A stretch of DNA of 64,000 nt, from contig CAVUYE010000002.1 in the NCBI GenBank assembly GCA_963745665.1, forward strand, positions 62,001 through 126,000, written 5' to 3'. Shown one piece after another: positions 33,605 through 41,553 of this stretch (position 1 is its first letter; every line of letters starts with the position of its first letter). The stretch comes from Bog-473 sp963745665 (GTDB lineage Bacteria > Actinomycetota > Acidimicrobiia > Acidimicrobiales > RAAP-2). The position numbers and the translations under genes are program-made. The notes below the pieces were generated by a model. That model did no database searches. It was not told the DNA's origin and saw only the letters and a list, made by a program, of their open reading frames with translations.

Positions 33605-34285
33605 ATGTCCGCACTTCTCGACGGGATCTACGACGGCACCGTCACCATTGCTGAACTGCTGACGCATGGGGACTTCGGAATCGGCACCTTCAACGGTCTT
33701 GACGGCGAGATGGTCGTGGACTCCGGGGAGTGCTTCCACCTGTTCTCGGACGGGGAGGTGGAGGTGGCGCGACCTGGTGACCTGACCCCGTTCGCGGCAG
33801 TCACGTGGTTCGCACCCGACCTCACGCTGGAGGTGCACATACCAACGTCCCGTGCGGACTTGCTGGCGCGGGTGGACCGGCACCTCTTGAGTGAGAACCT
33901 GTTCCACGCCATCCGCGTCTCCGGATCATTCCAGAGCGTCGCCACCCGGACGGCGGTACGACAGGAAGCCCCCTACCCGCCGCTCAGGGAAGCGACGGAA
34001 TCAGAAGCCCAACGACTCTTCACCGGGGCCGAGGGCGTCGTCCTCGGTTTCCGTGCACCGGACTACGAGCAGGGCGTCTCCGTGGCCGGGTACCACCTGC
34101 ACTTCCTCAACGGTGCGCACACGAGCGGAGGACACGTCCTTGACTTCGTCCTTCAGGAGGGCAGGGTCGAGATGTCCACTCTGTCGGAGATTCATCTGAG
34201 CCTGCCGACAACCGGACCGTTCCTCGCCGCCGACCTGCATCCGCAGGACGTGGATACCGAGATCCGCACGGTTGAAGGTGAGTGA
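33605..34285 (+). CDS. Alpha-acetolactate decarboxylase
   Basis: 226 aa, close to the family's usual 230-260. It converts acetolactate to acetoin with a zinc ion. Marks: LLTHGDFGIGTFNGLDGEMV near the N terminus, the conserved Glu in RTVRQEAPYPPL-like TAVRQEAPYPPL, and the metal ligands in GYHLHFLN (two His) and GGHVLDF (third His). No signal peptide. No acetolactate synthase or butanediol dehydrogenase gene lies nearby, so it is an isolated copy. The 177 bases before it show nothing clear. Confidence 0.9.
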   Translation: MSALLDGIYDGTVTIAELLTHGDFGIGTFNGLDGEMVVDSGECFHLFSDGEVEVARPGDLTPFAAVTWFAPDLTLEVHIPTSRADLLARVDRHLLSENLFHAIRVSGSFQSVATRTAVRQEAPYPPLREATESEAQRLFTGAEGVVLGFRAPDYEQGVSVAGYHLHFLNGAHTSGGHVLDFVLQEGRVEMSTLSEIHLSLPTTGPFLAADLHPQDVDTEIRTVEGE

Positions 34286-34539
34286 CGATCTCGACACCGC
34301 ATGAGGAGTGCCCGGTAGGGAGAGGTCAGTTGAGATCGGCGTTCGGGACGGCGGCCGTGGGAGGGGAGCGACTCAGCGTCGGCTCTTCAGGACTCGTCAC
34401 CGAGGGCGCATACCAGGATCTCACGAGAAATCTGCACACGTTGGCACCGGCCACATCATGAGGCTTCGGTTCGCCGTGAGCATTCCATCCCGGATGCTCT
34501 GCACCCAGCAGGACCCTCCGCCCGATACGTTCGCGCTCC

Positions 34540-35052
34540 ATGGAACAGGCTCTGGCCGACCTGGTCGGTCCTGATCTGCGCGTCCTCTTCTGTGGGATCA
34601 ATCCTGGGACGCTTTCCGGCGAGCTCGGACTGCATTTCGCCCGGCCTGGGAACCGGTTCTGGAAGTTGCTCAGTGCCGGTGGTTTCACCGGATCCGTACT
34701 CTCACCTGCCGAGCAGCACACCCTGCCTGAGCTCGGTGTTGGCATTACGAATCTCGTGGGGCGTACGACTGCCGCCGCGAGTGAACTCAGTGCATCCGAG
34801 CTACGTGAAGGTGCGACACAGCTGGAGGCCAAGGTGGAGATCCTGCGGCCTCGCTGCGTCGCGGTCCTCGGGCTGCAGGCATACCGGACGGCTTTTCGCA
34901 GGCCCGGAGCAACAATCGGCTCCCAGTCCGAGCTTCTCAGCGGTGCCCTTCTTTGGCTCCTCCCCAACCCGAGCGGCCTGCAGGCCCGCTACCAAATCCC
35001 CGAGATGAACGAGATGTACAAAACACTCTTCCTCGCCACCTCGTTGACCTGA
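34540..35052 (+). CDS. mug: G/U mismatch-specific uracil-DNA glycosylase (Mug/TDG family)
   Basis: 170 aa. Excises uracil or ethenocytosine opposite guanine. Motif 1 is FCGINPGTLSGELGLHFARPGNRFW, where GINPG carries the Asn typical of Mug (pieces: LFCGINPGTLSGE, HFARPGNRFWKLL). Motif 2 is LLPNPSGLQARY (NPSG). VAVLGLQAYRTAF sits between. Full length. TACGTT stands 8 bases before the ATG, a slightly long leaderless-type spacing. It stands alone; the second base-excision glycosylase in this window is at 47.8 kb. Confidence 0.92.
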   Translation: MEQALADLVGPDLRVLFCGINPGTLSGELGLHFARPGNRFWKLLSAGGFTGSVLSPAEQHTLPELGVGITNLVGRTTAAASELSASELREGATQLEAKVEILRPRCVAVLGLQAYRTAFRRPGATIGSQSELLSGALLWLLPNPSGLQARYQIPEMNEMYKTLFLATSLT

Positions 35053-35141
35053 CTCCGACTATCACCCTGCGCGGGTCCACGCTGCATCACGAGTGTCTCC
35101 TGGACTATCTTCGATGTGAGGCAAGAAGCAAGGAGAGAGCA

Positions 35142-35243
35142 ATGCGTCAAGCGTCTGCGTCCACAAGGAAAGGAGAATTCACCTATCGAGAGGACCTGAC
35201 GCAGTATGCATTCGTTGAACCGAGGTATCGCTTCACGTGTTGA
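35142..35243 (+). CDS. Possible 33-residue small protein
   Basis: A purine-rich AAGGAGAGAG-like ribosome site precedes ATG 35142, and the frame gives a basic peptide (RQASASTRKGEFTY...) ending in Cys. No relatives are recognised; it could be chance. The rest of 35053-35324 shows no gene. Confidence 0.2.
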   Translation: MRQASASTRKGEFTYREDLTQYAFVEPRYRFTC

Positions 35244-35324
35244 TCCACATTGCCTGACCCACTGGCCGCCTAGCAGCGGTCTTCTGCATCGAGCGGTAGC
35301 GCCCAGGACTGAAGGAACTCTTCA

Positions 35325-36248
35325 GTGGTGAGTGACGAGCAGCAACCGCCAAAGATGCACGACGACGAAGTCCTCGTCGTCGACGCCATCGTACGTCGGC
35401 TGGTCGACACCCAGTTCCCGCGCTGGTCGGGACTGACGCTCCAGCGAGTGCGATCTACGGGCACCGACAACGCCATCTATCGACTCGGCGACGGCCTCGG
35501 TGTGCGCCTCCCACGTATCCACTGGGCAGTCTCCCAAGTTGACAAGGAGTGGGTCTGGTTACCGCGGCTTGCGGAACATCTTCCCGTACCCGTGCCGATT
35601 CCCGTGGCGAAAGGTGAACCGGACCTCGGGTATCCCTACCCCTGGTTGGTCTATCCATGGATCGAGGGTGAGGATCTTCAGCATGTCAACGGTGTTGATC
35701 TGGACAAGGCTGCAAGGGAAGTCGCAACCTTCGTGCTCGCACTGCAGAAGGTCGAGATAGGAGGTAACCCGCCGCCAGGATCCAGGGCGGGCACGTTGGC
35801 ACTCTTGGACAGGGACAAGGAAGTCCGTTGGGCGATCGGACATCTCGAGGACATCGATGTCAATCGGGCGATCTCCATATGGGACGCAGCGTTGCAGGCC
35901 GAGGAATGGGCGAAGCCTCCGGTGTGGACACACGGGGATCTTCTTGCTGCGAACATGATCATCAAAGGCGGCCGCCTCGCGGGTGTGATCGATTGGAGCG
36001 GCGCCGGTATCGGTGATCCGGCGTGCGACGGACAGTTGGCCTGGTTCTTTCCTCCCGAGCAGCGAGCCGTCTTCCTCGATGCCTTGGGCTTTGATGCTGC
36101 GACCAAGGCGCGTGCTCGTGGCTGGGTTGTGTGGCAAACGGCGCTCTTCATTCCCTACTACGCGGACACGATTCCGGACGCAGTCGCCACGGCCAAGCTG
36201 CGACTGCAGGCTGTTCTGGAAGATCCTGGTCTGCCGGAGGTGGACTGA
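35325..36248 (+). CDS. Aminoglycoside phosphotransferase family protein
   Basis: 307 aa. Kinase-like fold: STGTDNAIYRLGDGLGVRLPR (nucleotide loop region), the catalytic loop WTHGDLLAANMIIKGG (HGD-x4-N) and VIDWSGAGIGDPACDGQLAW (metal-binding DW-x-G...GDPA-x-D). This subtype (IDWSGAGIGDPACD) is common in actinobacteria and is often annotated as an antibiotic phosphotransferase, but most members have no proven drug substrate. The stop overlaps the ATG of the following MFS gene (ATGA-type, shared A at 36248). A phosphotransferase paired with an exporter would suit drug resistance (inference). Confidence 0.88.
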   Translation: MVSDEQQPPKMHDDEVLVVDAIVRRLVDTQFPRWSGLTLQRVRSTGTDNAIYRLGDGLGVRLPRIHWAVSQVDKEWVWLPRLAEHLPVPVPIPVAKGEPDLGYPYPWLVYPWIEGEDLQHVNGVDLDKAAREVATFVLALQKVEIGGNPPPGSRAGTLALLDRDKEVRWAIGHLEDIDVNRAISIWDAALQAEEWAKPPVWTHGDLLAANMIIKGGRLAGVIDWSGAGIGDPACDGQLAWFFPPEQRAVFLDALGFDAATKARARGWVVWQTALFIPYYADTIPDAVATAKLRLQAVLEDPGLPEVD

Positions 36249-37464
36249 TGTCGGCAGGACCTCCCGTCACCGTGACGTTTCTGCGCTGGTCACTTTTGCG
36301 TGCGATTTTCCACCGTGGCTACGTGCTGGCATCGAGCCTGTACTTCGTGGTCACTGCTCACCTGGCTGGGTCACAGCTGTTGGTCCTCGCCACTGTCATG
36401 TCGATCACGTTGCTCATGTCAGATATCCCGGCGGGCGTGTGGTCCGACGGATTCAGCCGCAAGTGGCCGCTTGTCATCGGCCACGCCCTCTTGGCTGCGG
36501 GCATGGTCCTGACCGGTTTGGTCACCACCTTTGCTCTGCTCACCGTCACCCAGATTTTGTGGGGCCTCGGCTGGGCCTTCTCTACCGGGGCCGACGTCGC
36601 GTGGGTGACTGACGAGTTCGATCAACCCGACCGCATCGCGCGGCTGCTCACAGCCCGCGCCCGGTGGGAACTGATCGGCGGTGGGATCGGAATGATCGCC
36701 TTCGGGGTACTCGGATGGGCCACCAGTCTCGGGACAGCCATCGTCATCTCTGGCATCGCAATGGCAGGGGTAGGCGTGTACGTGGCGGTCCGATTCGCCG
36801 AGGACAAGTTCGCTCCGATCACCCGCTCCCGCTGGAAGGGAACCATTTCGATCTTCAATCGAGGTCTCAGACTCTCGCGCGGAGATAGGCAGGTGTTGTG
36901 GGTCTTGGTCGCCACGTTTGTGGTCAATGCCGCGGCAATGATCTCCTGGGCTTTCCGAGGCAGCTGGTCGACAAGGGATTCCCGAGCAATCCCGTGCTCT
37001 GGTACACGGGGCTCGGGGTGCTGTCGTTCGGCATCGGCGTTTTCGCGCTCCGATTGGTCGAAGCGCGGATCCACGGGGTCGGAGTCGCCAGGTGGGCATA
37101 CGCACTGGCGTGCCTGGCTGGCGTAATAGGCCTTCTGGTGTTGGCCTTTGCACCGAATGCGCTGATCGCAAGTATCGGCATCATGGTGGCGAGTGGTGTC
37201 TGTTTCACCGTCACGCGAACGATCAGCGTCATATGGGTCAACAGCCGCACACCGAGCGAGATCCGGACAACGATGCACTCTTTTCTTTCTCAAGCCGAAT
37301 CCTTTGGAGAAGTCATAGGAGGAGCGGCTCTCGCCGGCCTTGCCAGACTGTCTGGGAACGTTCCCACGATCGTTGCTTCGGCCGCACTCGTCGGTTTGGC
37401 GGGGGTGGTGGTTCTCAGGTCTCGTTCGGACCGTCCTCCCCGTTCTCCGGCGACAGGGAGATGA
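36248..37464 (+). pseudogene. MFS transporter split by a one-base deletion
   Basis: The first frame from ATG 36248 has helices 1-7 (FVVTAHLAGSQLLVLATVMS, SDIPAGVWSDGFSRKWPLVIG as motif A) up to VVNAAAMISWAF. The rest (PRQLVDKGFPSNPVLWYTGLGVLSFGIG to the C-terminal helices) is one frame over. Adding one C at the TTTCCG near 36952-36957 gives a continuous 12-helix protein of about 405 aa (SWAFPRQLVDKGFP). Family: sugar/drug-type MFS with the DIPAG-x-WSD loop. Translationally coupled to the phosphotransferase gene. Confidence 0.8.
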
Positions 37465-37646
37465 ACCATTCAAACCTGCATCATCGGACAATGAGCGTCG
37501 TCACATCGTCACGAGCCCATGGACCGGCGCCACGTAGCCGAGAAGCTGCCTCTCGGGGAGCCGCCCGTTTGGTCGAGCCTTGCTACATCCTTGGAATTCG
37601 TTCTGTGGATCCCGCTCGAGCGGTCTCAGTAGATTCCTGGCTGCCT

Positions 37647-38234
37647 TTAACCGGGCAGGTCGAGAAAACGGCGGCCAAGACGCATCAACTCCGAGCGGAG
37701 AGTGTCGTCATCCAAATTCGCGACGAGGGGGTGTATGACCGCTCCTCCGATTGCAGCCGTGAACATCGCAGCAGTCACCCTGGCATCTGGCTCGGCTCCG
37801 TCGCCCATGAGCACTCGATACACGCGATCCATGACCTCTCGGAATGGTTCATGCTTTCCGAAGAACCGGATGATGACCGGATCACCCAGGAGTGTGCTCT
37901 CCATTCGGCGACGCTCGACGGCGAGGTCGACCATGCGACTCACGAGGACCTCGCGTGCTCGCGCTGGGTTCGGTTCGGCTTCGGCGGCTTCGACGGCCAG
38001 GGCAACCCTCGCGAGTTCCGCTTCGGCGACGGCCAGGACGATTTCATCCTTGGTCCTGAACTGGTGGTACACCGCCGCCTTCGTGACTCCGAGCGCGTCG
38101 GCGATCATCTGGAGCGAAGTACCTCCGACACCGTGCTCTGTGAAAAGTTCGAGCGCAGCGCCGACGATGCGGCCTTGCGCTGCACTCAGCTCTCGGGTGC
38201 TTGGCGTAACTCTCCTGGTTGGACCACCCGGCAT
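37647..38234 (-). CDS. TetR-family regulator
   Basis: 195 aa. The N-terminal helix-turn-helix reads GAALELFTEHGVGGTSLQMIADALGVTKAAVYHQFRTKDEI, in the pieces ALELFTEHGVGGTSLQMIA and LGVTKAAVYHQFRTKDEIV, the typical TetR signature. The C-terminal ligand domain is variable as usual. Divergent from the DUF6125-like gene with 133 bases between, which contain two palindromes spaced by two helical turns (38265-38300). It most likely represses itself and that gene. The downstream 180 bases to the MFS gene show nothing clear. Confidence 0.92.
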   Translation of the reverse strand: MPGGPTRRVTPSTRELSAAQGRIVGAALELFTEHGVGGTSLQMIADALGVTKAAVYHQFRTKDEIVLAVAEAELARVALAVEAAEAEPNPARAREVLVSRMVDLAVERRRMESTLLGDPVIIRFFGKHEPFREVMDRVYRVLMGDGAEPDARVTAAMFTAAIGGAVIHPLVANLDDDTLRSELMRLGRRFLDLPG

Positions 38235-38264
38235 CCTTTGAGGGTAGTCATGGTTGTCCGGGGG

Positions 38265-38300
38265 GTAGCCGATCGGCTACGGTTCCTAGCCGTTCGACTA
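38265..38300. promoter_or_regulatory. Double TetR operator
   Basis: A perfect 16-base palindrome GTAGCCGATCGGCTAC (38265-38280) and an imperfect copy TAGCCGTTCGACTA (38287-38300). Centres are 21 bases apart, two helical turns, which suits two dimers on one face of the DNA. Confidence 0.75.
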
Positions 38301-38367
38301 CCCCGCTGACCCAGGCTCCGATCGGTGCCCGGCACGTTGCAGCAGGCGCACAAGAGGGAGGCACGCC

Positions 38368-39495
38368 ATGCCCGATCCCGGCACCGAGTCACAGCTCGAC
38401 GAGTTTCTCGAAATTCGAAAGCCCGGGGCGCACCTCGACGAGAACGTCGTCCCGGACGACTTTGTTCTGATGCTAGGTGTCGATCTCGATCACTACCCGA
38501 AGTTCTCTCGCGTTGACGACAGCGTGACCTATGCCAGAGCCGGTCTTGACGTCCGTCAGGAGCTCGACGTCGACACGGGCGCTGAGCTTCCCGATTACAG
38601 CGGTCCCTACCGAGCGGACCTCCGGTTCACCGATTTCTCCACGGAGGCCTTGGCCACCAAGTTCCTGCCGTGGAGCGAGCACTACATGCAACTGTGCGTC
38701 GACGGGTGGGCCGACGAAGTGGCAAGCCGCTACGGCGCACAAGCAATGGCCGAGATCGAGTGGGCTGCATGGAACGATCAGATCGCACCTGAACTCACGC
38801 GGATGAAAAACGAGTTCCTACCCGCCGGCACGATGTACGAAGACCCAAACCAGCAGGTGCGCGAAGTGGATCGGGTTCGCACGCGTGTCGTTTATACCGG
38901 ACTCTTTACTTCGCACCCTAGTGCCGTTGAGCCCACCAAGGAGCAGCTCGTCACATGGTTCCTTGGCAGCCACGAGTACCTGCTGCAATGCATTGAGGGA
39001 TGGGCCGCGCAGATCGTCGTACGCTACGGCCTCGACCAAATGTTCGACATCCAATACACACTGTGGGGGAACACGGTGCTGCCGGGAGTGAAGAAGCTCA
39101 AAGAGTCGATGCTCGGTATCACCGGAAACACGGTCGAGGACTGGATGAAGGACCTTCAGCTCGACGCGACGGCATTACCCGGGAAGGCATTCGACCTCTC
39201 CTTTGAGATGCCAGAGCCTGAGGTCGGCATCATGACGTTCAACCGTTGCGTGGCGGTCGATCAATGGGAGGGCATGGGGCGCCCAGATATTTTGGAGAAG
39301 AACTGCCACTCCACCTGCCCGAAATCGATGATCGTGACCACGAAGATGTACAACCCGAACATGAAGGTCGACATCCTCGCCATTCCTCCACGGAGAGCGG
39401 AAGGCGACGTGTGCTGTAAATGGCGGTTCAGCATGCGGGACGAGAGCGATCCGGAGTACGTCCCGGTGGAGATCTCAAAGAAGCCTGAGGACTGA
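38368..39495 (+). CDS. DUF6125/ATC hydrolase-like protein with internal duplication
   Basis: 375 aa, GGAGG before ATG 38368. Two similar helical segments follow each other: HYMQLCVDGWADEVASRYG (about residue 110 on) and EYLLQCIEGWAAQIVVRYG (about 205 on), each with a following W-x4-P segment. The C-terminal part has NCHSTCPKSMIVTT and VDILAIPPRRAEGDVCCKW. That resembles proteins related to L-2-amino-thiazoline-4-carboxylate hydrolase/DUF6125, where the Cys residues are conserved. Function not assigned. Probably controlled by the divergent TetR. No signal peptide. Confidence 0.65.
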   Translation: MPDPGTESQLDEFLEIRKPGAHLDENVVPDDFVLMLGVDLDHYPKFSRVDDSVTYARAGLDVRQELDVDTGAELPDYSGPYRADLRFTDFSTEALATKFLPWSEHYMQLCVDGWADEVASRYGAQAMAEIEWAAWNDQIAPELTRMKNEFLPAGTMYEDPNQQVREVDRVRTRVVYTGLFTSHPSAVEPTKEQLVTWFLGSHEYLLQCIEGWAAQIVVRYGLDQMFDIQYTLWGNTVLPGVKKLKESMLGITGNTVEDWMKDLQLDATALPGKAFDLSFEMPEPEVGIMTFNRCVAVDQWEGMGRPDILEKNCHSTCPKSMIVTTKMYNPNMKVDILAIPPRRAEGDVCCKWRFSMRDESDPEYVPVEISKKPED

Positions 39496-39497
39496 CC

Positions 39498-39513
39498 ACC
39501 GTCTGACGACGGT
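39498..39513 (+). terminator. Short hairpin after the DUF6125-like gene
   Basis: ACCGTC-TGAC-GACGGT begins right after the stop codon at 39495. No T-run, so weak. Confidence 0.3.
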
Positions 39514-39596
39514 CCCGCCTGTTGTGGGCATGGCGTCGGGAATCGGATCCGAGGAAGGTAGTTAGAGCCCGACGGGACGGCTGGTCGGCAGATCGC

Positions 39597-40385
39597 CTAC
39601 GCGGAACTGATCTCAGGGAAGTAGGCCACGGGGTCCTCGCCTTGCAGCCATCGAAATTCAAGCCTTTTCGAGGCCACTAAGCGGCCCGTCGGCTCTTGCC
39701 ACACTTTCACGACAAAGGACAACTTCGGATCAGGTGAACCCTCATCAATCCATGCCCTGTGATCCTGGGGTTCTGCTGCCTTGTCGCTGGATGTGATTTT
39801 GAAATCGATGCAAGGTCGCCATTCGTCATCAACGCGACCGCGAGCAGTTCCGAAGTCCAATATCTCGTCGGATTCTCCAGGGATGGTGCAGGCACGCTTT
39901 GCGTCTTCGTGCCTCCAGACAATCCACCAGGGTGGTTCTGGAGCGTAGGGCTGCTCCGCCCCCTCCAAGCGGTCGATCTTGGCAATAAACGCGCCCATAT
40001 CTGGGCTGTCATTGTGAAATCTCGCACGCAACAACCAAACGGGATCTGACGTATTGGCCCGAAATAGTGGCATCAGTGTGACGTGTCCGCTTAACGCACG
40101 CCTTCGCAGTTCGTTCACCTCCAGGCGCACACCTGCCCACACGAGCAGCACGACTACGACAAGGAGCAAACACAGTCCACCAACAGCCACGGACTTCGTG
40201 AAGTAGCCCGTGAGAATCGGACCACCCAGCACCGCTACGACCAAAACGATCAGAGACCACAAGAAAAATATGGGGCCGAGTGGTTGAGCTGCAAGAAGTA
40301 CCAACTCACGAAAGCCCTTGCGGTACATGCGCCCGCGGGATTGCGGTGGTACTTGTGTCGTGGAAGTTGGTTGACTTTTCGTCAT
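39597..40385 (-). CDS. Hypothetical membrane-anchored protein
   Basis: 262 aa. Two adjacent membrane helices (about residues 27-56 and 63-84), then a soluble C-terminal domain of about 170 residues with DPVWLLRARFHNDSP, PPWWIVWRHEDAKRAC and LSFVVKVWQEPTGRLVASKRLEF, which looks beta-rich. I recognise no family. The DNA is less GC-rich than the rest of the window, suggesting horizontal origin. The next 289 bases (40386-40674) show no gene. Confidence 0.55.
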   Translation of the reverse strand: MTKSQPTSTTQVPPQSRGRMYRKGFRELVLLAAQPLGPIFFLWSLIVLVVAVLGGPILTGYFTKSVAVGGLCLLLVVVVLLVWAGVRLEVNELRRRALSGHVTLMPLFRANTSDPVWLLRARFHNDSPDMGAFIAKIDRLEGAEQPYAPEPPWWIVWRHEDAKRACTIPGESDEILDFGTARGRVDDEWRPCIDFKITSSDKAAEPQDHRAWIDEGSPDPKLSFVVKVWQEPTGRLVASKRLEFRWLQGEDPVAYFPEISSA

Positions 40386-40674
40386 ATCCCGAGACCCTCC
40401 GTTGGAAGGGCCACACTTTTATGGATACGCCGGCCGGTGTCCATCGCAGTGCAGTACAGCGGCGGAACACTCTGAATGTCCAACTCCGCTCCCTGAGTCT
40501 GTCGAATCTGACGATGAGGCCAAAGAAATCGAACACTTGAGGACACGTTCGGGAAGCTGCCGAGGGTGTAAAAGTTTGAGGTAGGCGAGCTGGGGAGGTC
40601 GGGGAAAGAGTCAGCAATGACCTCGTCAGCTGAGCCTCTTGAAGACGGAGAACGCGAGTAGTGAGCTCCGACTG

Positions 40675-41304
40675 CTATCGGGCTTGCCGACGCCGATCGT
40701 GACGTGCTCTCGGAGGTGTGGGGTGGACGAGCAGGGGGTAGGCCACGAATTTGTAGAGTGCGCGAGCGCGTTGGTCGGGTGAGCGGTCGGTAAAGAGCGG
40801 ACTGAGCAAGGTGACGTGGACGTCAACGAGCCATTCGGTCGCTTCTTCAATGGTGATCTCGGAGCGAAGCGCGCCGCGGTCGGCGACCCGCTTCAAGAAC
40901 CGTGCGACAATCGGGGCCGCTAGGGCGGCGACCGCATGCGGACCGCCCCCCACTCGTGCGATTGCCGCGGTCGCCCCTTGACGATCGAGGGCTAGGAACC
41001 AAGGTTCCGCCCGTATGGCGTCAGCGTGAGCGAGAAGGCCGTTGACGATCCAGTCGGACGGGTCGGCGTTGTCATCCATGTCGGCTTCTAACCGCTCGGC
41101 GATCGCTGCGGAACGTGCCACCAGCACCTCACGGACGAGTTCGTCCTTGTCGGCGACATAGCGGTAGACGGTGGCCCGTGAGCAGCCGGCCTGTCGGGCG
41201 ATCTTGTCCACCCGGACGGCTAGCGGCCCGTCCTCGTCGATCACCGCCGCCGTCGCGGTCACGAGGCGCTCCCGCAGGTCGACCTCGGCTGTTGTCACTG
41301 CCAT
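40675..41304 (-). CDS. TetR-family regulator
   Basis: 209 aa. DNA-binding part: RERLVTATAAVIDEDGPLAVRVDKIARQAGCSRATVYRYVADKDEL, in pieces VDKIARQAGCSRATVYRYV and ADKDELVREVLVARS. Basic C-terminal tail (RARHDRRRQAR). A palindrome AGACAAAA-N5-TTTTGTCT lies 23 bases upstream, between this gene and the Rieske region, so it probably governs both. Ligand unknown, perhaps the substrate of the oxygenase (inference). Confidence 0.9.
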   Translation of the reverse strand: MAVTTAEVDLRERLVTATAAVIDEDGPLAVRVDKIARQAGCSRATVYRYVADKDELVREVLVARSAAIAERLEADMDDNADPSDWIVNGLLAHADAIRAEPWFLALDRQGATAAIARVGGGPHAVAALAAPIVARFLKRVADRGALRSEITIEEATEWLVDVHVTLLSPLFTDRSPDQRARALYKFVAYPLLVHPTPPRARHDRRRQAR

Positions 41305-41326
41305 ATGCGAGATGTTAGCTTGTGTG

Positions 41327-41347
41327 AGACAAAAAAGGGTTTTGTCT
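41327..41347. promoter_or_regulatory. Operator palindrome AGACAAAA-N5-TTTTGTCT
   Basis: Perfect 8-base arms with AAGGG between, in the AT-rich gap between the TetR gene and the oxygenase side. A good TetR-type site. Confidence 0.75.
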
Positions 41348-41412
41348 TATAGGACTGTGCGGGGACCGTGCAGGAGGGACCGGACCCGGCTGGTCTGCCG
41401 CGGCCGCGGGCC

Positions 41413-41553
41413 ATGAACAAGGAGCAGCGCGTGACTGATCTGTCGATCCGCAACGGGACGACCGTCGACGGGACGGCTACGCCAGCCGTGCAAGGTGATG
41501 CCGCGATCGAGGACGTCCGCTTGGTCGTGCGCTTGGTCCGAGTCCCGCGCTGA
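41413..41553 (+). pseudogene. Remnant of an amidohydrolase (D-aminoacylase-like) N terminus
   Basis: The frame from ATG 41413 reads VTDLSIRNGTTVDGTATPAV and then GDAAIEDVRLVV, the typical first two strands of N-acyl-D-amino-acid deacylase/dihydroorotase-type amidohydrolases (normally ...TVVDGTGAPA..ADVAI..GRIVAVG). It breaks off after about 45 codons with a stop that overlaps the oxygenase's first ATG. No metal-binding HxH follows anywhere nearby. It looks like the left-over 5' end of a gene whose body was lost in a rearrangement. Confidence 0.6.

Noticed and set aside
35325..36248. Named aminoglycoside resistance gene
   Set aside because: The kinase motifs fit the broad APH family only; no subfamily residue identifies a drug.
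40280..40620. Short overlapping frames in the gap before the TetR gene
   Set aside because: They overlap each other on both strands, lack ribosome sites and match nothing I know.
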